A DNA stretch of 64,000 nt from Mercenaria mercenaria (Eukaryota; Mollusca; Bivalvia; Venerida; Veneridae). The first letter of the stretch is position 1; each line of letters begins with the position of its first letter. Made by a program: the position numbers and the translations under genes. Positions 44,103 to 55,646 of the stretch are shown in pieces. The notes under the pieces are model-generated. The model worked only from the letters and a program-made list of their open reading frames with translations. It had not been told where the DNA came from and did no database searches. The DNA is taken from positions 64,671,001 through 64,735,000 of the forward strand of contig NC_069366.1 of assembly GCF_021730395.1 (NCBI RefSeq). The letters run 5' to 3'.

Positions 44103-46042
44103 GGTTCTCCTTATTTTGCAGAAATTTTCGCAGAATGCAGATTGTAGTCTGCAGATTTTGCACTAGATTGCAGACTTTTTGCAGACTAACAGATAAGGTT
44201 GTAGAGGGGAAATGAAGTTAATTTTTTTAAACTACAGACTATTTCTGCAGACTTTGATTGCCGGCTAGTGTTATTATATTGGAGATACCCCCTGTTGGGC
44301 ATTTTATAGCAAGATCATGAAACCTCAATAATGCAATTGAATTTTTTACGCACACAGTCACGTAGACTAAACATACATAAAATATCAGTAAATTGTTATA
44401 TAAAAGATATTTTGTTATAGGGCCTAAGCATCACTTTTTATGTTCATGACAGGTATCATATTGAAAGTATTTGTATATGTATAATATAGGAACAGTAATT
44501 TTGCTCTCTGACATAGATCTTTTTTTCTCATTCTTTTACTTAAGAAAAATTCATTTTTCCTCCTCATGTGTTAGTACAAATGTATGATTGTTTATATTTG
44601 TATCATAGTTCGGTGTTTTTCTTAACAAATTTGGTGCAGGTAAATCGTATACACTTACTACAGGGTGACTAAATTTTTTATACCCGCGGGTATAAACTGA
44701 CTACAGGGTAACTAAAAGTGTGCAGGTATTTAATACCCGCACGCTAGTTACCGCACTGTTGTATGGTGTACCATTTGGGTCGAAAGTTTCCAGGTGCCAC
44801 AGGTAGTAATAAAATTATACCTGCAGGTATAAATTGGAAATGTACCCGCGGGTATAAAAATTGTCCACAAACAATCACTATATGAAGAAGACCAGGGTAG
44901 GCTTAATTATTGATCAGAAAACAGTCTACAGACAGGCAGACCGACCGATCGACGGACCGACATCTGCAAAACAATATACCTCTCCTTCGAAAGGGGCATA
45001 AATATAGCAAAAATCAAAAGCAAATACAGCGAAAATCAATATCTGCTTTTACAGTATTTGGCTCAGTCATTTCAGACTTCTGGTACAGGACATATTGTGT
45101 ATTACGAATTAGCTATAGGCTTCAGTGCAGTGGCCATTGTAAATTACTGAATTTATGTGCTACCTCCGGCTTATAAACATTGACTACTATGTATATAATT
45201 AAGGTTAAGATTTTAGCATGTTTATACCTTTATTACAGAATTCAAAAACATAATTCAGTATTGTAAATATTTTTTTTTTCATAATTCAACACCGTAAAAC
45301 ATGGTACTTACGGAATGATTGCCAGGTATTATAACCCAGAATGAAACAGTCTGGTGTTATCACATAGAAGACTAGAATTATCACATAAATTTTTGCCGGT
45401 TATTATTGCACAAAAATATTTCATGCAAAACTCAAATGTTAATTACTTTTATTCATAAAATTACTATCTCATGAAGATTAAACCTGCTTTTTGGGAATTT
45501 TAGTCATTTGATTTGTATATTGCAGTAACAAAACAGTTCGAACCAGTGAATTAATTTATTTTCTATGCGAGTTTAATTAAAAATTTCATTTACAAAATAT
45601 TACGTATGCAAATTCAGTTCTGAAAATGATGCAAAAGAATGTAAAAAAAATTGTCTTGAAATATCTGTAAAATATCATGTAGACTGTTGATTTTATTTTG
45701 TGATTTCACTGGAACAGCAACTCCTTCTGAGACACTGGTTTTAATTTTTATAAATATGTCAGTTTTGCCAAATGCAGTACGAAATACAAGTTTTAAGACA
45801 TTTTGAAAGAATGATTACTCCAAAATCAGGGATGTTAACGGTGTCTGTGAAATTTTATTGCCGACTGCAAGGGCGGTTACATTCTCTTTAGGTGACATTT
45901 TTTCTGTTATGTATTATCAATATAGCACTGGTACTGGTTCAAAACAAGAAAAATAACTGTCATATGTTAGCAGTATGATACTTCAGTAAATGCAATTTTT
46001 TTCTCTGTCATTGTGTAAAATGCTAATAAACCAGAATCGCAG
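44103..46042. other. Intergenic region with TACCCGCGGGTATA palindromes and a solo HINE-like end
   Basis: 44650-44875 holds inverted copies of ATACCCGCGGGTAT, TACCTGCAGGTATA and CAGGGTRACTAAA, probably a foldback element. 44924-45005 is a minus-oriented 5' end of another HINE-like element (TATGCCCCTTTCGAAGGAG, then GGTCCGTCGATCGGTCGG). The rest, including 45005-46042, shows no gene. The Mab-21-like gene ends at 46043 and its 3' UTR probably extends into this region. Confidence 0.5.
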
Positions 46043-48137
46043 TCAATTCAAGTTGACAAGTCTTTGCGAGATTATATTAGCTAAACACCTACAGATATGA
46101 ATTTTAGCAGCATTGTTTCTTTCTCTGTGACGTAGAGATAACATGTAACACTGTAGAGAATCAACAGGTCTGTTCTCCTGTTCTATACACTGTCCTAGTA
46201 AGTTCAGTGCTGTTTCTCTGTGTGCCAGGTTGCGTTCTGTTCTAATGACCCATGCAAGTTTGTTCAGTGCGTGTTGCTGTTCCTCGGGTCTCTGTAGGCT
46301 GTTATATGTCTTGTATTGAAGAAAATACAGATATGGAAGTGAGTCTACTACAGCACAGTCCATCCAGTCATCATATCTACCTCTATGTAGCAGGTCCTCT
46401 TGTGTTGATCTAAACATTTCATACTTAAGTTCATTTGGTACACAGTTTATTTCCAAAGTGAAAATTTTTACACAAAACGCAACAGCATATTTTAATGCCT
46501 CTACACCATATTGACTAGAACGTTGAAGAAATCCTCTCTTTAAGTAAGGGGTAAAGAAGTCGTAGCAGCGACAGAAAGACTCGGTACCTCCTATATTATA
46601 CTGCTCCTCTGTATGAGAAAGAATTGAAGCAGCTATTTCTGCATTGCCTACACAGTACATTATAGATGCAAATTTTAGTCTGCTTGAAGCAACATCTGAG
46701 TCCAGTCCTGCTTTAAGCCATGTAAGTGCTTGAGGAGAAGCTGTGTTGTTATTTTGAATGTTCTGTGAGGCTATCAGAGATCCTATTGAGGTACAGAGTG
46801 GAGGTGCTAGAAGTCTGCATGCTGTTTTTTCTAACATGTTTCCAGCACTGTAGTATCTTGTTAATTGCACCACTTTCTGTAATAGTGTTTCTAAACTTTC
46901 ATCTTTTGTCTCCTCTATATTTAAAATAGTTTGAGCTGTGTTTTGTAATAAATTACTTGTTATGTCCATAGTGTATTCATTTGGCTGTGGTATATAATGA
47001 TGTACTTCATTTATCGTCTTTCACCAAGGTCATCAATCTGAATTCCAAAAAGTGAAATTCCATCACTTGGTATCAAATTTGACATCCTTTCGAGTAACTG
47101 ATGTTTGACTGCAGTGGAGATTTTTCCTGCCATTAAATTGTTTTCATGAACAATGAAATGGGGACAGTGTTCATTTGATATATATAATTGTTTAGTGTTA
47201 ATATACAGAAATTTAAACAGTTTAATATATCACATTCCTTCCATATATTTGAATGTTTATTTATTATACAGTGTAACAAAACAGTTTTACATATGTAACT
47301 TGAAATGTAACTTTCATTGTCAAGATTTTCAATATTAATGTATGTTTTAAGAATCATTTTCATTAAGATATAACATCTTATCTGAGTAATATTTAAATTG
47401 AACATCAAGCACCGTTCAGCTAATGAGGTAGATATTCTCCATTCAAATTCTGAATATTCACTAGTTCTGCTGCCAACGCCAACCAGAAAACACTTTGTTG
47501 TTTTTGCATGTATCTTCATTTCTGCAGTTGGCCATGTGTTTGTTTCTTGCCGGTCCAGCCAAGCCCTTGATGATTGTGGCCATGATTTACAAGGAAGTGC
47601 TGTTACAATGTCACTTGCAAGAATACCTGGTTCTGCTGCTGATGCTGATGATGGTCCTTGCCGCTGACATCCTTCAGGCATAATATCATCAATTATTGTA
47701 TTCTTGTACAGTATCTTTCCACTTGAATCCTTGACATAGACATTGTCTGTTTCATGTGAAGTAGGAAGTGGAACATCATGTCTAAGTACCTGTAGAAGAC
47801 AATAACCAGGTGGTGTTGTTTCATTCTGGATAATCAATAAATTGCATTTACCTGGAGTCCATTCAGACCAGTCCTGTATCACAATGACATCATCTTGACA
47901 GTTGAGTATATCAGTATCTGAATTCAGTCCTAGTGTTGTTGAACCTTCTGATGTACTGCCTAACTTATATAGAGTCTGTGGTATGCCAGTTGCTTTTGAT
48001 GTGATTGTGAACATGCTTTCTTGCAGTAAAGTTGCCATTCTTCTCTTCGTCACGATATTTTCATTCACTCCAATATCGTCCAAGACCTCAGAAAGTCTCA
48101 TGGATATATTGTGATAGTAATCTGGTGTATGAAACAT
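46043..48137 (-). CDS. Mab-21/cGAS-like nucleotidyltransferase, frame broken twice
   Basis: The start ATG (48137) lies 1 nt after a TATATTTCAG acceptor, implying a 5' UTR exon. The nucleotidyltransferase motif GSTSEGSTTLGLNSDTDIL gives G60-S61 and D74/D76, and ASDIVTALPCKSWP supplies the third acidic residue D176. Further on, EFEWRISTSLAERCLMFNLN, TQIRCYILMKMIL and KTVLLHC are hallmarks of the Mab-21 domain. The frame shifts near 47167 (ATG AAC A-C TGT), after which HFIVHENNLMAGKISTAVKH continues, and again near 47015 in an A run. After that, INEVHHYIPQPNEYTMDITS runs into the 308-residue helical C-terminal part (46969-46043, stop 46043). The pattern fits two 1-nt deletions: either assembly errors or a very young pseudogene. 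The family includes animal cGAS-like immune sensors; the ligand is unknown. Confidence 0.8.
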
Positions 48138-48244
48138 CCTGAAATATAATTTTGAATATATGAACCGTCATGTATTTTTTCATTTCTATTATTTTATAGT
48201 TCAGTTTGGTAGACAGAAAATTTAAAAAATGTACGTATAAAACA

Positions 48245-48415
48245 CACACATGTAGGGAGGAGGAACCCCTTATTTACTCATTTTCACTCATTTTCTAGGA
48301 AGGAGGAATTCCTCATTCCCTCATTTTACCTCCTCCAGTGAGGAGGAACCCCTCGTTCACTCATTTTTACCCATTTTCAAGGGAAGAGGAATCTCTGATT
48401 CAGTTACTTTAACTA
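48245..48415. repeat. ~57-bp tandem repeats, GGAGGAACCCCTYATTYACTCATTTT
   Basis: About three units of GGAGGAATTCCTC / ACTCATTTTACCC-type sequence just upstream (5') of the Mab-21-like gene. Diverged. Confidence 0.6.
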
Positions 48416-48639
48416 GTTTTGACCACATTGGTTATTATTTCAAAAGACTGGATGTAAAATTGTGTGAAGGGAATGCAGTTAATCCACAATACAAACAAAA
48501 ACACGCTTACAATTCTTCAACAAGGCTATCATTCAATACTGTTAAACCGCAACTTTGGTTTTATATAGGAATTAGTGACTAGACAAAGTCTTTAGATTTT
48601 TTTTCTTTTGTTCAGTGCAACATGTTCATTTTCTTATTC

Positions 48640-49010
48640 CAAAAAAAAATGACATGTCAAAAATTCTATTCATAGACTCGACCTCTATTTTCTTTTCAGA
48701 AAACGGACCGTTATATTTTCAGCCCATTTTTTTCTATTCACAAACTTGACCCAATAATAGCTGAAACATTAATTATGGTATAATTTTTCTATTCATAAAC
48801 TTGACCATGACATCATATTTTTTGTCCTCATTTTCTATTCATAAATTTGACCATGACATCATATTTTTGTCTTCATTTTCTATTCATAAATTTGGCCATG
48901 GCACCATATTCTTTTTCCCCATTTTTTATTCATAAATTTGACCATGACGTCATATATTTTGTCCTCATTTTCTATTCATAAAATTGACCATATTACGTCG
49001 TCATTACGTC
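48640..49010. repeat. ~58-bp tandem repeats with TGACRTCAT motifs
   Basis: Six to seven units of TTTTCTATTCATAAATTTGA plus CCATGACATCATATTTTTTG. Units vary between TGACATCAT and TGACGTCAT, the latter an exact CRE/ATF site, near 48946. Position is 0.5-0.9 kb upstream of the minus-strand Mab-21-like gene. Confidence 0.7.
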
Positions 49011-49029
49011 AACAAAGTGGATGTGGACA

Positions 49030-49046
49030 CCCCCCCCCCCCCCCCC
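49030..49046. repeat. Homopolymer run of 17 C
   Basis: Uninterrupted C17 directly after the CRE-containing repeats. Likely length-unstable and prone to sequencing error. Confidence 0.9.
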
Positions 49047-49049
49047 ACC

Positions 49050-50300
49050 ACCTTTCTTTTCTTTACAGGTAGTCCATTCGTACACATAAAACCTTTTAAA
49101 ATAACATGCTAAAAGTCTTAAAAAATAATATCTTAAATTTATATACGCTCCTTTGATTGGTCGAAAGAGGCGCCCGCGCGGGTACGCAAACCCGCAAAAG
49201 TGATAATAACTCTTGTGATACCACTTGTTCGTATATGTATGAAATATGGACCAGTCAAATGAGTGCATTTTAGAACCGGCAGATAACCTTAACGACTTTG
49301 AGGTTGGTTCCCCAAAAGTCAAACATTACAGTAATTAGCTATGCCACTTGAAAGTTGTAGATAAAAGTGATTTATATCTAGTTCCCAAAACATTAGGTTG
49401 ACCCATTAATTTAGAGGGTTATTTGACTCGCTTCAATATTGACCTACTTCAAACAAATGAATAGTAACTGTATAATTTGAAACTGCTACAGTAAAAATAT
49501 ATAGCTCTTACAACCAGATCAGTATTTTTGGTATATTGAAATTAGTACTTCATAAAATTAGCTGGACTGATTACTCTGATGTACCTACATTATAAAATGG
49601 GTATTCTGGTCACTGTACGTGATAAGTTGAACTAAAGCATTTTACCCAGGGTAAAAGTATAAAAGGTAGACAAGCTCAGAAAATGTCTACTCTTCAGTTG
49701 AACACAGTTCTGTGAACAACAGAAAACTGATACATTTTTTTTTAAATATCTCTACTTTTATTGAACTTTTTTTTTTTTGAAATTTGGAACATTTGTTCTC
49801 TAGTATGACAGAATTCAGTGTGTAAAATTTTTATCAAGTAATTACTGCTCTTCTGAAAAAAAAAAGTTTTTTGTTGTCTGCTAGAAATTCAAATTTACTT
49901 CTACTTGCTAAAGCCAGCCCACATAAAGGTTATGACCTCCCTTTAAGCCAGTAACAGAATAGGGAAGTTTACATGAGTAACATCTTCTGACAGATGGCGG
50001 GAGATGAAATAACTCCATTCAACATTTAGATAAAGAAAAGAAATAAAATCTTCTACTTTTTCTATAAACAATCTAGATTTACTCCATAAATGATAATTCA
50101 CTTTCTGATTTAACCTTCAAAATGTTGAGCGCAGTACTTCCACTGTTAGATATCACATTGTTCACATATTCTACATTTGTTCCACTCAATTATCAAGAGT
50201 AATCCCCTGCATCCCTGTATTGCACACATGTCGAACATATAGATGAATAACAATGTTTAGATTTAAAATATAAATATCTCATATATAACCAATTCTTTAG
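49050..50300. other. Non-coding stretch
   Basis: No exon or recognisable repeat. One GC-rich spot at ~49165-49195 (GCGCCCGCGCGGGTACGC). Confidence 0.4.
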
Positions 50301-50412
50301 AGGAGCCTTCGTGGCCGAGTGGTTAATGTCATTCAAATCACATCCTCACCGATGGGAGTTCGAGCCTCACTCGGGACATTGAATTTTTCATGTGTCTCCC
50401 TTTTTCTCCATT
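50301..50412 (+). mobile_element. tRNA-derived SINE, truncated by a TIR element
   Basis: GCCTTCGTGGCCGAGTGGTT (class-II tRNA A box), GGGAGTTCGAGCCTC (B box), then GAATTTTTCATGTG as in the SINE at 2413. The body stops where the TIR element at 50415 begins. Confidence 0.7.
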
Positions 50413-50414
50413 AA

Positions 50415-51168
50415 AGCCCTCTACAGACGGTAGGTTTTTGTTGTACAACACTAATTATCTCAAAGATGTACAATTTTGAAATTGTACATTTTTCACATAC
50501 AGACAGTATTCCATTCTCATAAAAATCACAGAGATTTACCTAGTAAACATAGTGCATCAGGTACTGAAAAAAATGTAACTATTAATAATAAAAATAATAT
50601 TCACCTTTTTATGTTCCATAAATTTGATTACGTATGACACAAATGAGTCACGCCATGAGAAAACCAACATAGTGGCTTTGCGACCAGCATGGATGCAGAC
50701 CAGCCTGTGCATCCGTGCAGTCTGGTCATGATCAATGATCAATGATGTTTGCTTTCAAACTCTATTACAATTAGAGAAACCGTTAGGGAACAGCATGGAC
50801 CAGACTCGGAAACGTACTATGTTGGTTTTCTCATGGCGCGGCTCAAATCAATTAACTTTTCAGTGTCATCCTTTTTCTATTATGCATTAGAAGCCATTTT
50901 ATATTAAGATTTGTGTTTATTTTTTGGGCAATTGTTTCTGGAATTTCATTCACTTGCCTCTTATCAACTAATTATTTACCAATTTGTTGCTTGTCAACGT
51001 GGGTGGTACGTAAGGCAAAACTTACGAAATAGAACATGTCCAAATCTGTAAGTCAAGACTTAAGATTTACGAAATCAAGGAATAGCATCGTACACACGGT
51101 AATATTTGGCTGTACATCTTGAATTTAATTGGTGTTGTACAACAAAAACTTACCGTCTGTAGAGGGCT
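50415..51168. mobile_element. TIR transposon fragment, ~37-bp TIRs, hosting a MITE
   Basis: AGCCCTCTACAGACGGTAGG with TTTTTGTTGTACAACAC at the left is matched by the inverted GTGTTGTACAACAAAAACTT with ACCGTCTGTAGAGGGCT at the right. The flanks are TAA and TAG, possibly a mutated 3-bp duplication. No transposase. The palindromic MITE at 50645-50844 is nested inside. Confidence 0.7.
50645..50844. mobile_element. Palindromic MITE copy 2 (nested)
   Basis: GAGTCACGCCATGAGAAAAC and ...CTCATGGCGCGGCTC ends, AAAT on both sides (50641-50644, 50845-50848). More diverged than the other two copies and shortened in the right arm. Confidence 0.75.
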
Positions 51169-52375
51169 TAGGTCTCTCTATTCCCCCCTTAAGTCTCCCG
51201 CCTGTCTATACAGTCTACTTTCTTCTTCCTAAAGTCTCCCCACTTTAATAAAAAGTAGTAACTTTACCAAAACATATGTTCTGATCACAGCTTATTACTG
51301 AATACATCTGAAGGTGTTTATAGCTTGCCACTTTATTCCTACTTTTATAAATAAATGAAAATTAAAAGCTGAATAAATAAATAAATAAACTACGTTAATG
51401 AAATGATACATACATAGCATAATAGTATACATTGACCTCATTTTTATGCATTATATAATTTTGATTTTAAAAAGTTATTTGAACAAAAGACAAAAATGAT
51501 AAAAACTGTTGATAGGAATAAGAAAATAGAAAAACTAACCTGGTACATTTACAGAAAGATGAAATTCAAGTGTCTACGTAGAAAATTTTAACTTCCTCTT
51601 TTGTTTTCAACTAATTTTTCCGGGGAAATAACTGTTTGATGCATGTATATGATAACCATTATCATTCAGTCCCTTGCTTTGTCATTACTTCCTACTTGCT
51701 TAAATAAAGGTGACCCTGAATACATATCTAACAAATCATCCAATTCCTAGGAAACCTTTATTTTTCCTTATTTCTTACTTACCCATATAATAATTCCTGA
51801 TCTCCATAATGACATTGTTCGCCCCCTCCCTGTCCCTTTACTTCTTTTCCCTTACATGAGGTTTTTAGGAGACAAAATAACCTTCTGGTTGTACTTTATT
51901 GGTTGACTAAAGTATACGGCAATTTCTGATGGAAATTTACACAATGTCAGAATAAAGGATTGCAAAGATCGGAAGAGCAAAAGAACTTAAAATTACTTTA
52001 AACCAAGCCGTTAATTGTTTTTAATACAAATTCAAAAATGTGTAACTCACTTTTAGAACAAATAGAAAAAAAAACTCGGGGTGGAAAAGAATTATCTGCA
52101 GTACAAAGGCGTAATAACCGAGAGATCCAGTGATCCTGATAATGATAACAGGAAGTACCAGAACTTATTAAGGAATGAAAAAGCTTAGTAAAAGAAAACT
52201 AAAATAAAGTATTACACTGTCCCTCATAATATGAATGTATGTAAACAAGTTGATCCAATTCTGTAAGTAAATTAGTTATTAAGTCTTGTGCGTACTAGAT
52301 CTAGCTCACTATTGACGGATAATGCTCAAATTACTCTGTGTAGCCTTTACAACAGGAGTGTATGCTCACATTTTG
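51169..52375. other. Non-coding stretch
   Basis: AT-rich, with a short (AATA)n run near 51375. No gene or element recognised. Confidence 0.4.
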
Positions 52376-52546
52376 TTAACCCTTAGACTGCTGGCGGCAG
52401 ATGATTCGTGCAGTCTGATCATGGTCTGCACTGTTCGCTATTCAGTCAGTAAATTTTCAGTGAAAACCCCTTTGAGTAATAAGTGGTACTGTCCAAAGTG
52501 AAAGATGGACCAGTCCATTATAGAAATATAGCAGGGTAAGGGTTAA
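52376..52546. mobile_element. piggyBac-like MITE (TTAA-CCCTTA ... TAAGGG-TTAA)
   Basis: TTAA flanks both sides of a 163-bp element with ends CCCTTAG and TAAGGG. TTAA duplication and CCC-starting TIRs are the known piggyBac pattern. The interior (ATCATGGTCTGCACTGTTCG, CTATTCAGTCAGTAAATTTT) also occurs at 40132-40300. Confidence 0.75.
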
Positions 52547-53754
52547 ATATGTAATTAGTTTCTACTCGTATATAAAGTTGTATTCTACATGTAATTTGCC
52601 TTAATTTGTATATAAGCATTGGATAGTTTGTGTAATCTGTATTGATGTAAATTGTGTAAATTGCGTTGACACCACAAATCAGATTCACACCAAACTTGAC
52701 AAAAGCGTAGTTTTGGCAGGTTCCAGTTCGTTGATTTTCAGTGGAGCTGTGGCCCTTGATTTACTGAATTATATGATATGTTGACTACTTCTCTTATATT
52801 TCTTGGCGGATTTCCACTAAAAAATTGCAAGAGCGATTGATACCAAACCTTATTATGTATACTATCGGCATGTTCCGATGTAACAGTAAAATCCCTGCAA
52901 TATTTCCTAGAAGTCTTTAGCGTCATAGTAATTCAAATGTCAAATACGTTTGGAGATATATGCAGCATACAATAGTTTCTTGGGCTATATGGGAAGCATT
53001 TGGCAACATTTAAGACAATAACTTTCGCAGCACTGAACGGAATTCATTACAACCGGATACATTATCATAGATTGCATTGATAGAAAGTGTTGTACACTTG
53101 AGCCATAACATTCTGTACTTTGATTTTTGGCAACTTTTACACCATAGGGCAGACTTCCACCAAACCTTACCGAAGCCTAGTTTTGCATTTTATTGGCATG
53201 TTACGTTTCAGTGATTTTCGGCAGATTTATGGTCATAGACTTGTTTAAATTAATTCTATTTGTTTAATTATCGTTTGCGTGAAGTCATGTACATTGTAGA
53301 CCTAAAAATAAGTCATAACACGATTTTAACTTTATAATATTTTACTTTTTTTATCTATATCTTATGTAGTATGTGTATGTCTTTAAAATAAGTCTCTTAT
53401 TGTTCATTAATGGTATTTTCACATTGGTGTGCATGGGTATACATAAACACCAAAAGCATCTATTGCCTTGCTAATTTGATAGACTTTTTCACCATACATA
53501 TCCTTTCGATTTCCACTGCTTGCCTTATTTCCCCCATGCTAAAAACAATTTAGGGGAGTGATGAGAAAACACCCAGTTGCACTTGAAATGTGTCCACTCT
53601 GCAACTACTGATAGGAGTGCAAACAGAGAAGCGCACAGCTCAAAATCCATAACTAGCTTTTAGCTCTCCCATGAGGGCTATTTTACTCTAGCGTTTGAAA
53701 TACAACGTTCTTATACCTCGCATAAATGCCAAATGCAGATTTTCCATTAGTTTT
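52547..53754. other. Non-coding stretch with a solo HINE-like 5' hairpin
   Basis: No gene seen. TTTTAGCTCTCCCATGAGGGCTA near 53657 looks like an isolated 5' end of the HINE-like type, with no core following. Confidence 0.35.
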
Positions 53755-54633
53755 TGTCGAGCCCGCTTGTGGTGAGCTCGGCTTAGTCGTCACTTTCGGC
53801 GGGTCGGTGTGTGTGCGTGCCTGCGTGCGTCTGTCCGTTCGCTCGTCCATCTGATTTTGTCCTGACCATAACTTTGACATGCAAGGACAATCTTGTTTAT
53901 ATTTGGTATGGATGTTTACCTCAATGAGAAGGCGTGTCATGCACAAACCCCATGTTCCTATCTCAAAGGTCAAGGTCACAGCTGGAGGTCAAATGTCAAA
54001 TTGAAGTTTGTCCGTACCATAACTTGGACATGCATGTACCAAATTTGTTTATATTAAGCATGAATGTTTTCCTCAATAAAAAGGAGTGTCGTGCGCAAAC
54101 CCCATGTTCCTATCTCAAAAGTCAAGGTCACAGCTAGAGGTCAAATATCAAATTGAAGCTTGTCCGGAGCATTTCTTCTACATTCATGGTGAGATTTTGA
54201 TATAACTTTGCATGAATGTTCACCTTTATAAGACGGAGTGTCAAGTGCTTAGAGGCCAAAGGTCAGATACCAGAATGACATTGTCTGGAGCAAGTCTTCT
54301 TCATGCATAAGGGGATTTTGATGTTACTTGGCACATATGTTCAACACCATGACGCAACCAGTTATTAGAATGACTTCACCTTGCTGTTACTTTAAATACA
54401 TGTAGATTATATTGTAACTTTTTTATTACTGGTCGTTTGGAAAAAATGAAACAACTTTTCTGTGGTACAACATGCATGTTACATCTAATTTTTAGGGGTA
54501 TTTTGACCTATCTCTGCCTGATAAGGAGTTTTGTGTGGACTTATATTATATAGATTTTTTTAATAAATGTTACATTTTTAGACAGCCGGTGGGCTCGACA
54601 TTCTGCCCTTGGGCATGCAGAATATATTTCTAG
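53755..54633 (+). mobile_element. HINE-like element H, ~152-bp core, CTAG 3' end
   Basis: After TTTTT: TGTCGAGCCCGC (5' end), later GTCTGTCCGTTCGCTCGTCC. About three to four units of ~152 bp carry AAAGGTCAAGGTCACAG (53965, 54117 variant). The right end has GGGCTCGACA, the exact inverted complement of the 5' TGTCGAGCCC, a hairpin ATTCTGC/GCAGAAT and ATATTTCTAG. CTAG fits the known Helitron CTRR terminus. Confidence 0.75.
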
Positions 54634-55646
54634 TACTTCAATAATATATCATTTTCTCCAGTGATTTTATCTCATGCGCAAAATCGTCATTTTCTATATA
54701 GAGAGGGGCAAAGTGTTATAAAATGTCTGCAGTGATGCTACTAATATTCTTAGGAATTATTTATTGAAGCAAATTCTAGTAGAACAGAACTTCATTTTGA
54801 AATATCAGTTACGCATACTTTGGTAAAATATCTTGGTACAATGTATTTTACTAATTGATACAAGAATGAGTTACTTAATTAAAACCTCTACAAGTTATAA
54901 ACATGCATCTTAAAAAAAGCCTTCTGTCTTGGTAAAGGTGTGTTTACTACATTTATAGTCTAACAAAATGTCTTTTAAGAATACTGTCGATTGATATTTA
55001 ATACAGAAAAAGCATTTGGGGCGTGTTCATGTGTTTTTTCACCAGTTCGGACAGCTGGCTAAATGTGATTTAATAACAATATTAAAGTTGATGAATGTTT
55101 CAAACATAAAGTTTTAAAAAAGATATTTCAAAATTTATACTTTTATGACTAAAACAGTAAATTTTAGACAGGAGTCTCCTAATTTGAAATTTAAAGTCAC
55201 TGAATGATTTATTAAAAGCCCATAGGGCAACCTATTGGTTTGTGTATCTCTAATTCAACAACAGGAAATGGGGGACAAAATTATACTACTAGTCAAAACT
55301 TTATTGATCATAATCAATTACAAAATTTACAAATTTAATTTACGTATTTATTTATCAAAATAAACAAAGGACTTCATAATTTAAGTTGAAAAGGATTTTA
55401 ATCAAATTAATATTAAGTCTAGATTGAATTTACAAATTTTGTACACATATTTGGAAATAATCATTGATTGAATTTAAAAATCTGCTGGTACTTGGATAGA
55501 TTCTGATTTAAAAGTTTTGTTTAACTGGCTATACAATCGGACTAAATATTTACAATGACCAGCTTCATATCCTGGATTCTTTCAAGGAAAATAACGTTTT
55601 GTGATTTAATATAAAGGCAAAGATAATACATTTTCAAGACCCAGCT
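54634..55646. other. Intergenic, upstream of tyrosinase
   Basis: AT-rich, no exon or repeat recognised. It must contain the tyrosinase promoter if the proposed first exon at 55647 is right; no clear TATA-plus-initiator arrangement was singled out. Confidence 0.4.

Noticed and set aside
47398-47683. Plus-strand frames over the Mab-21-like gene
   Set aside because: Antisense shadows of a well-supported minus-strand coding sequence.
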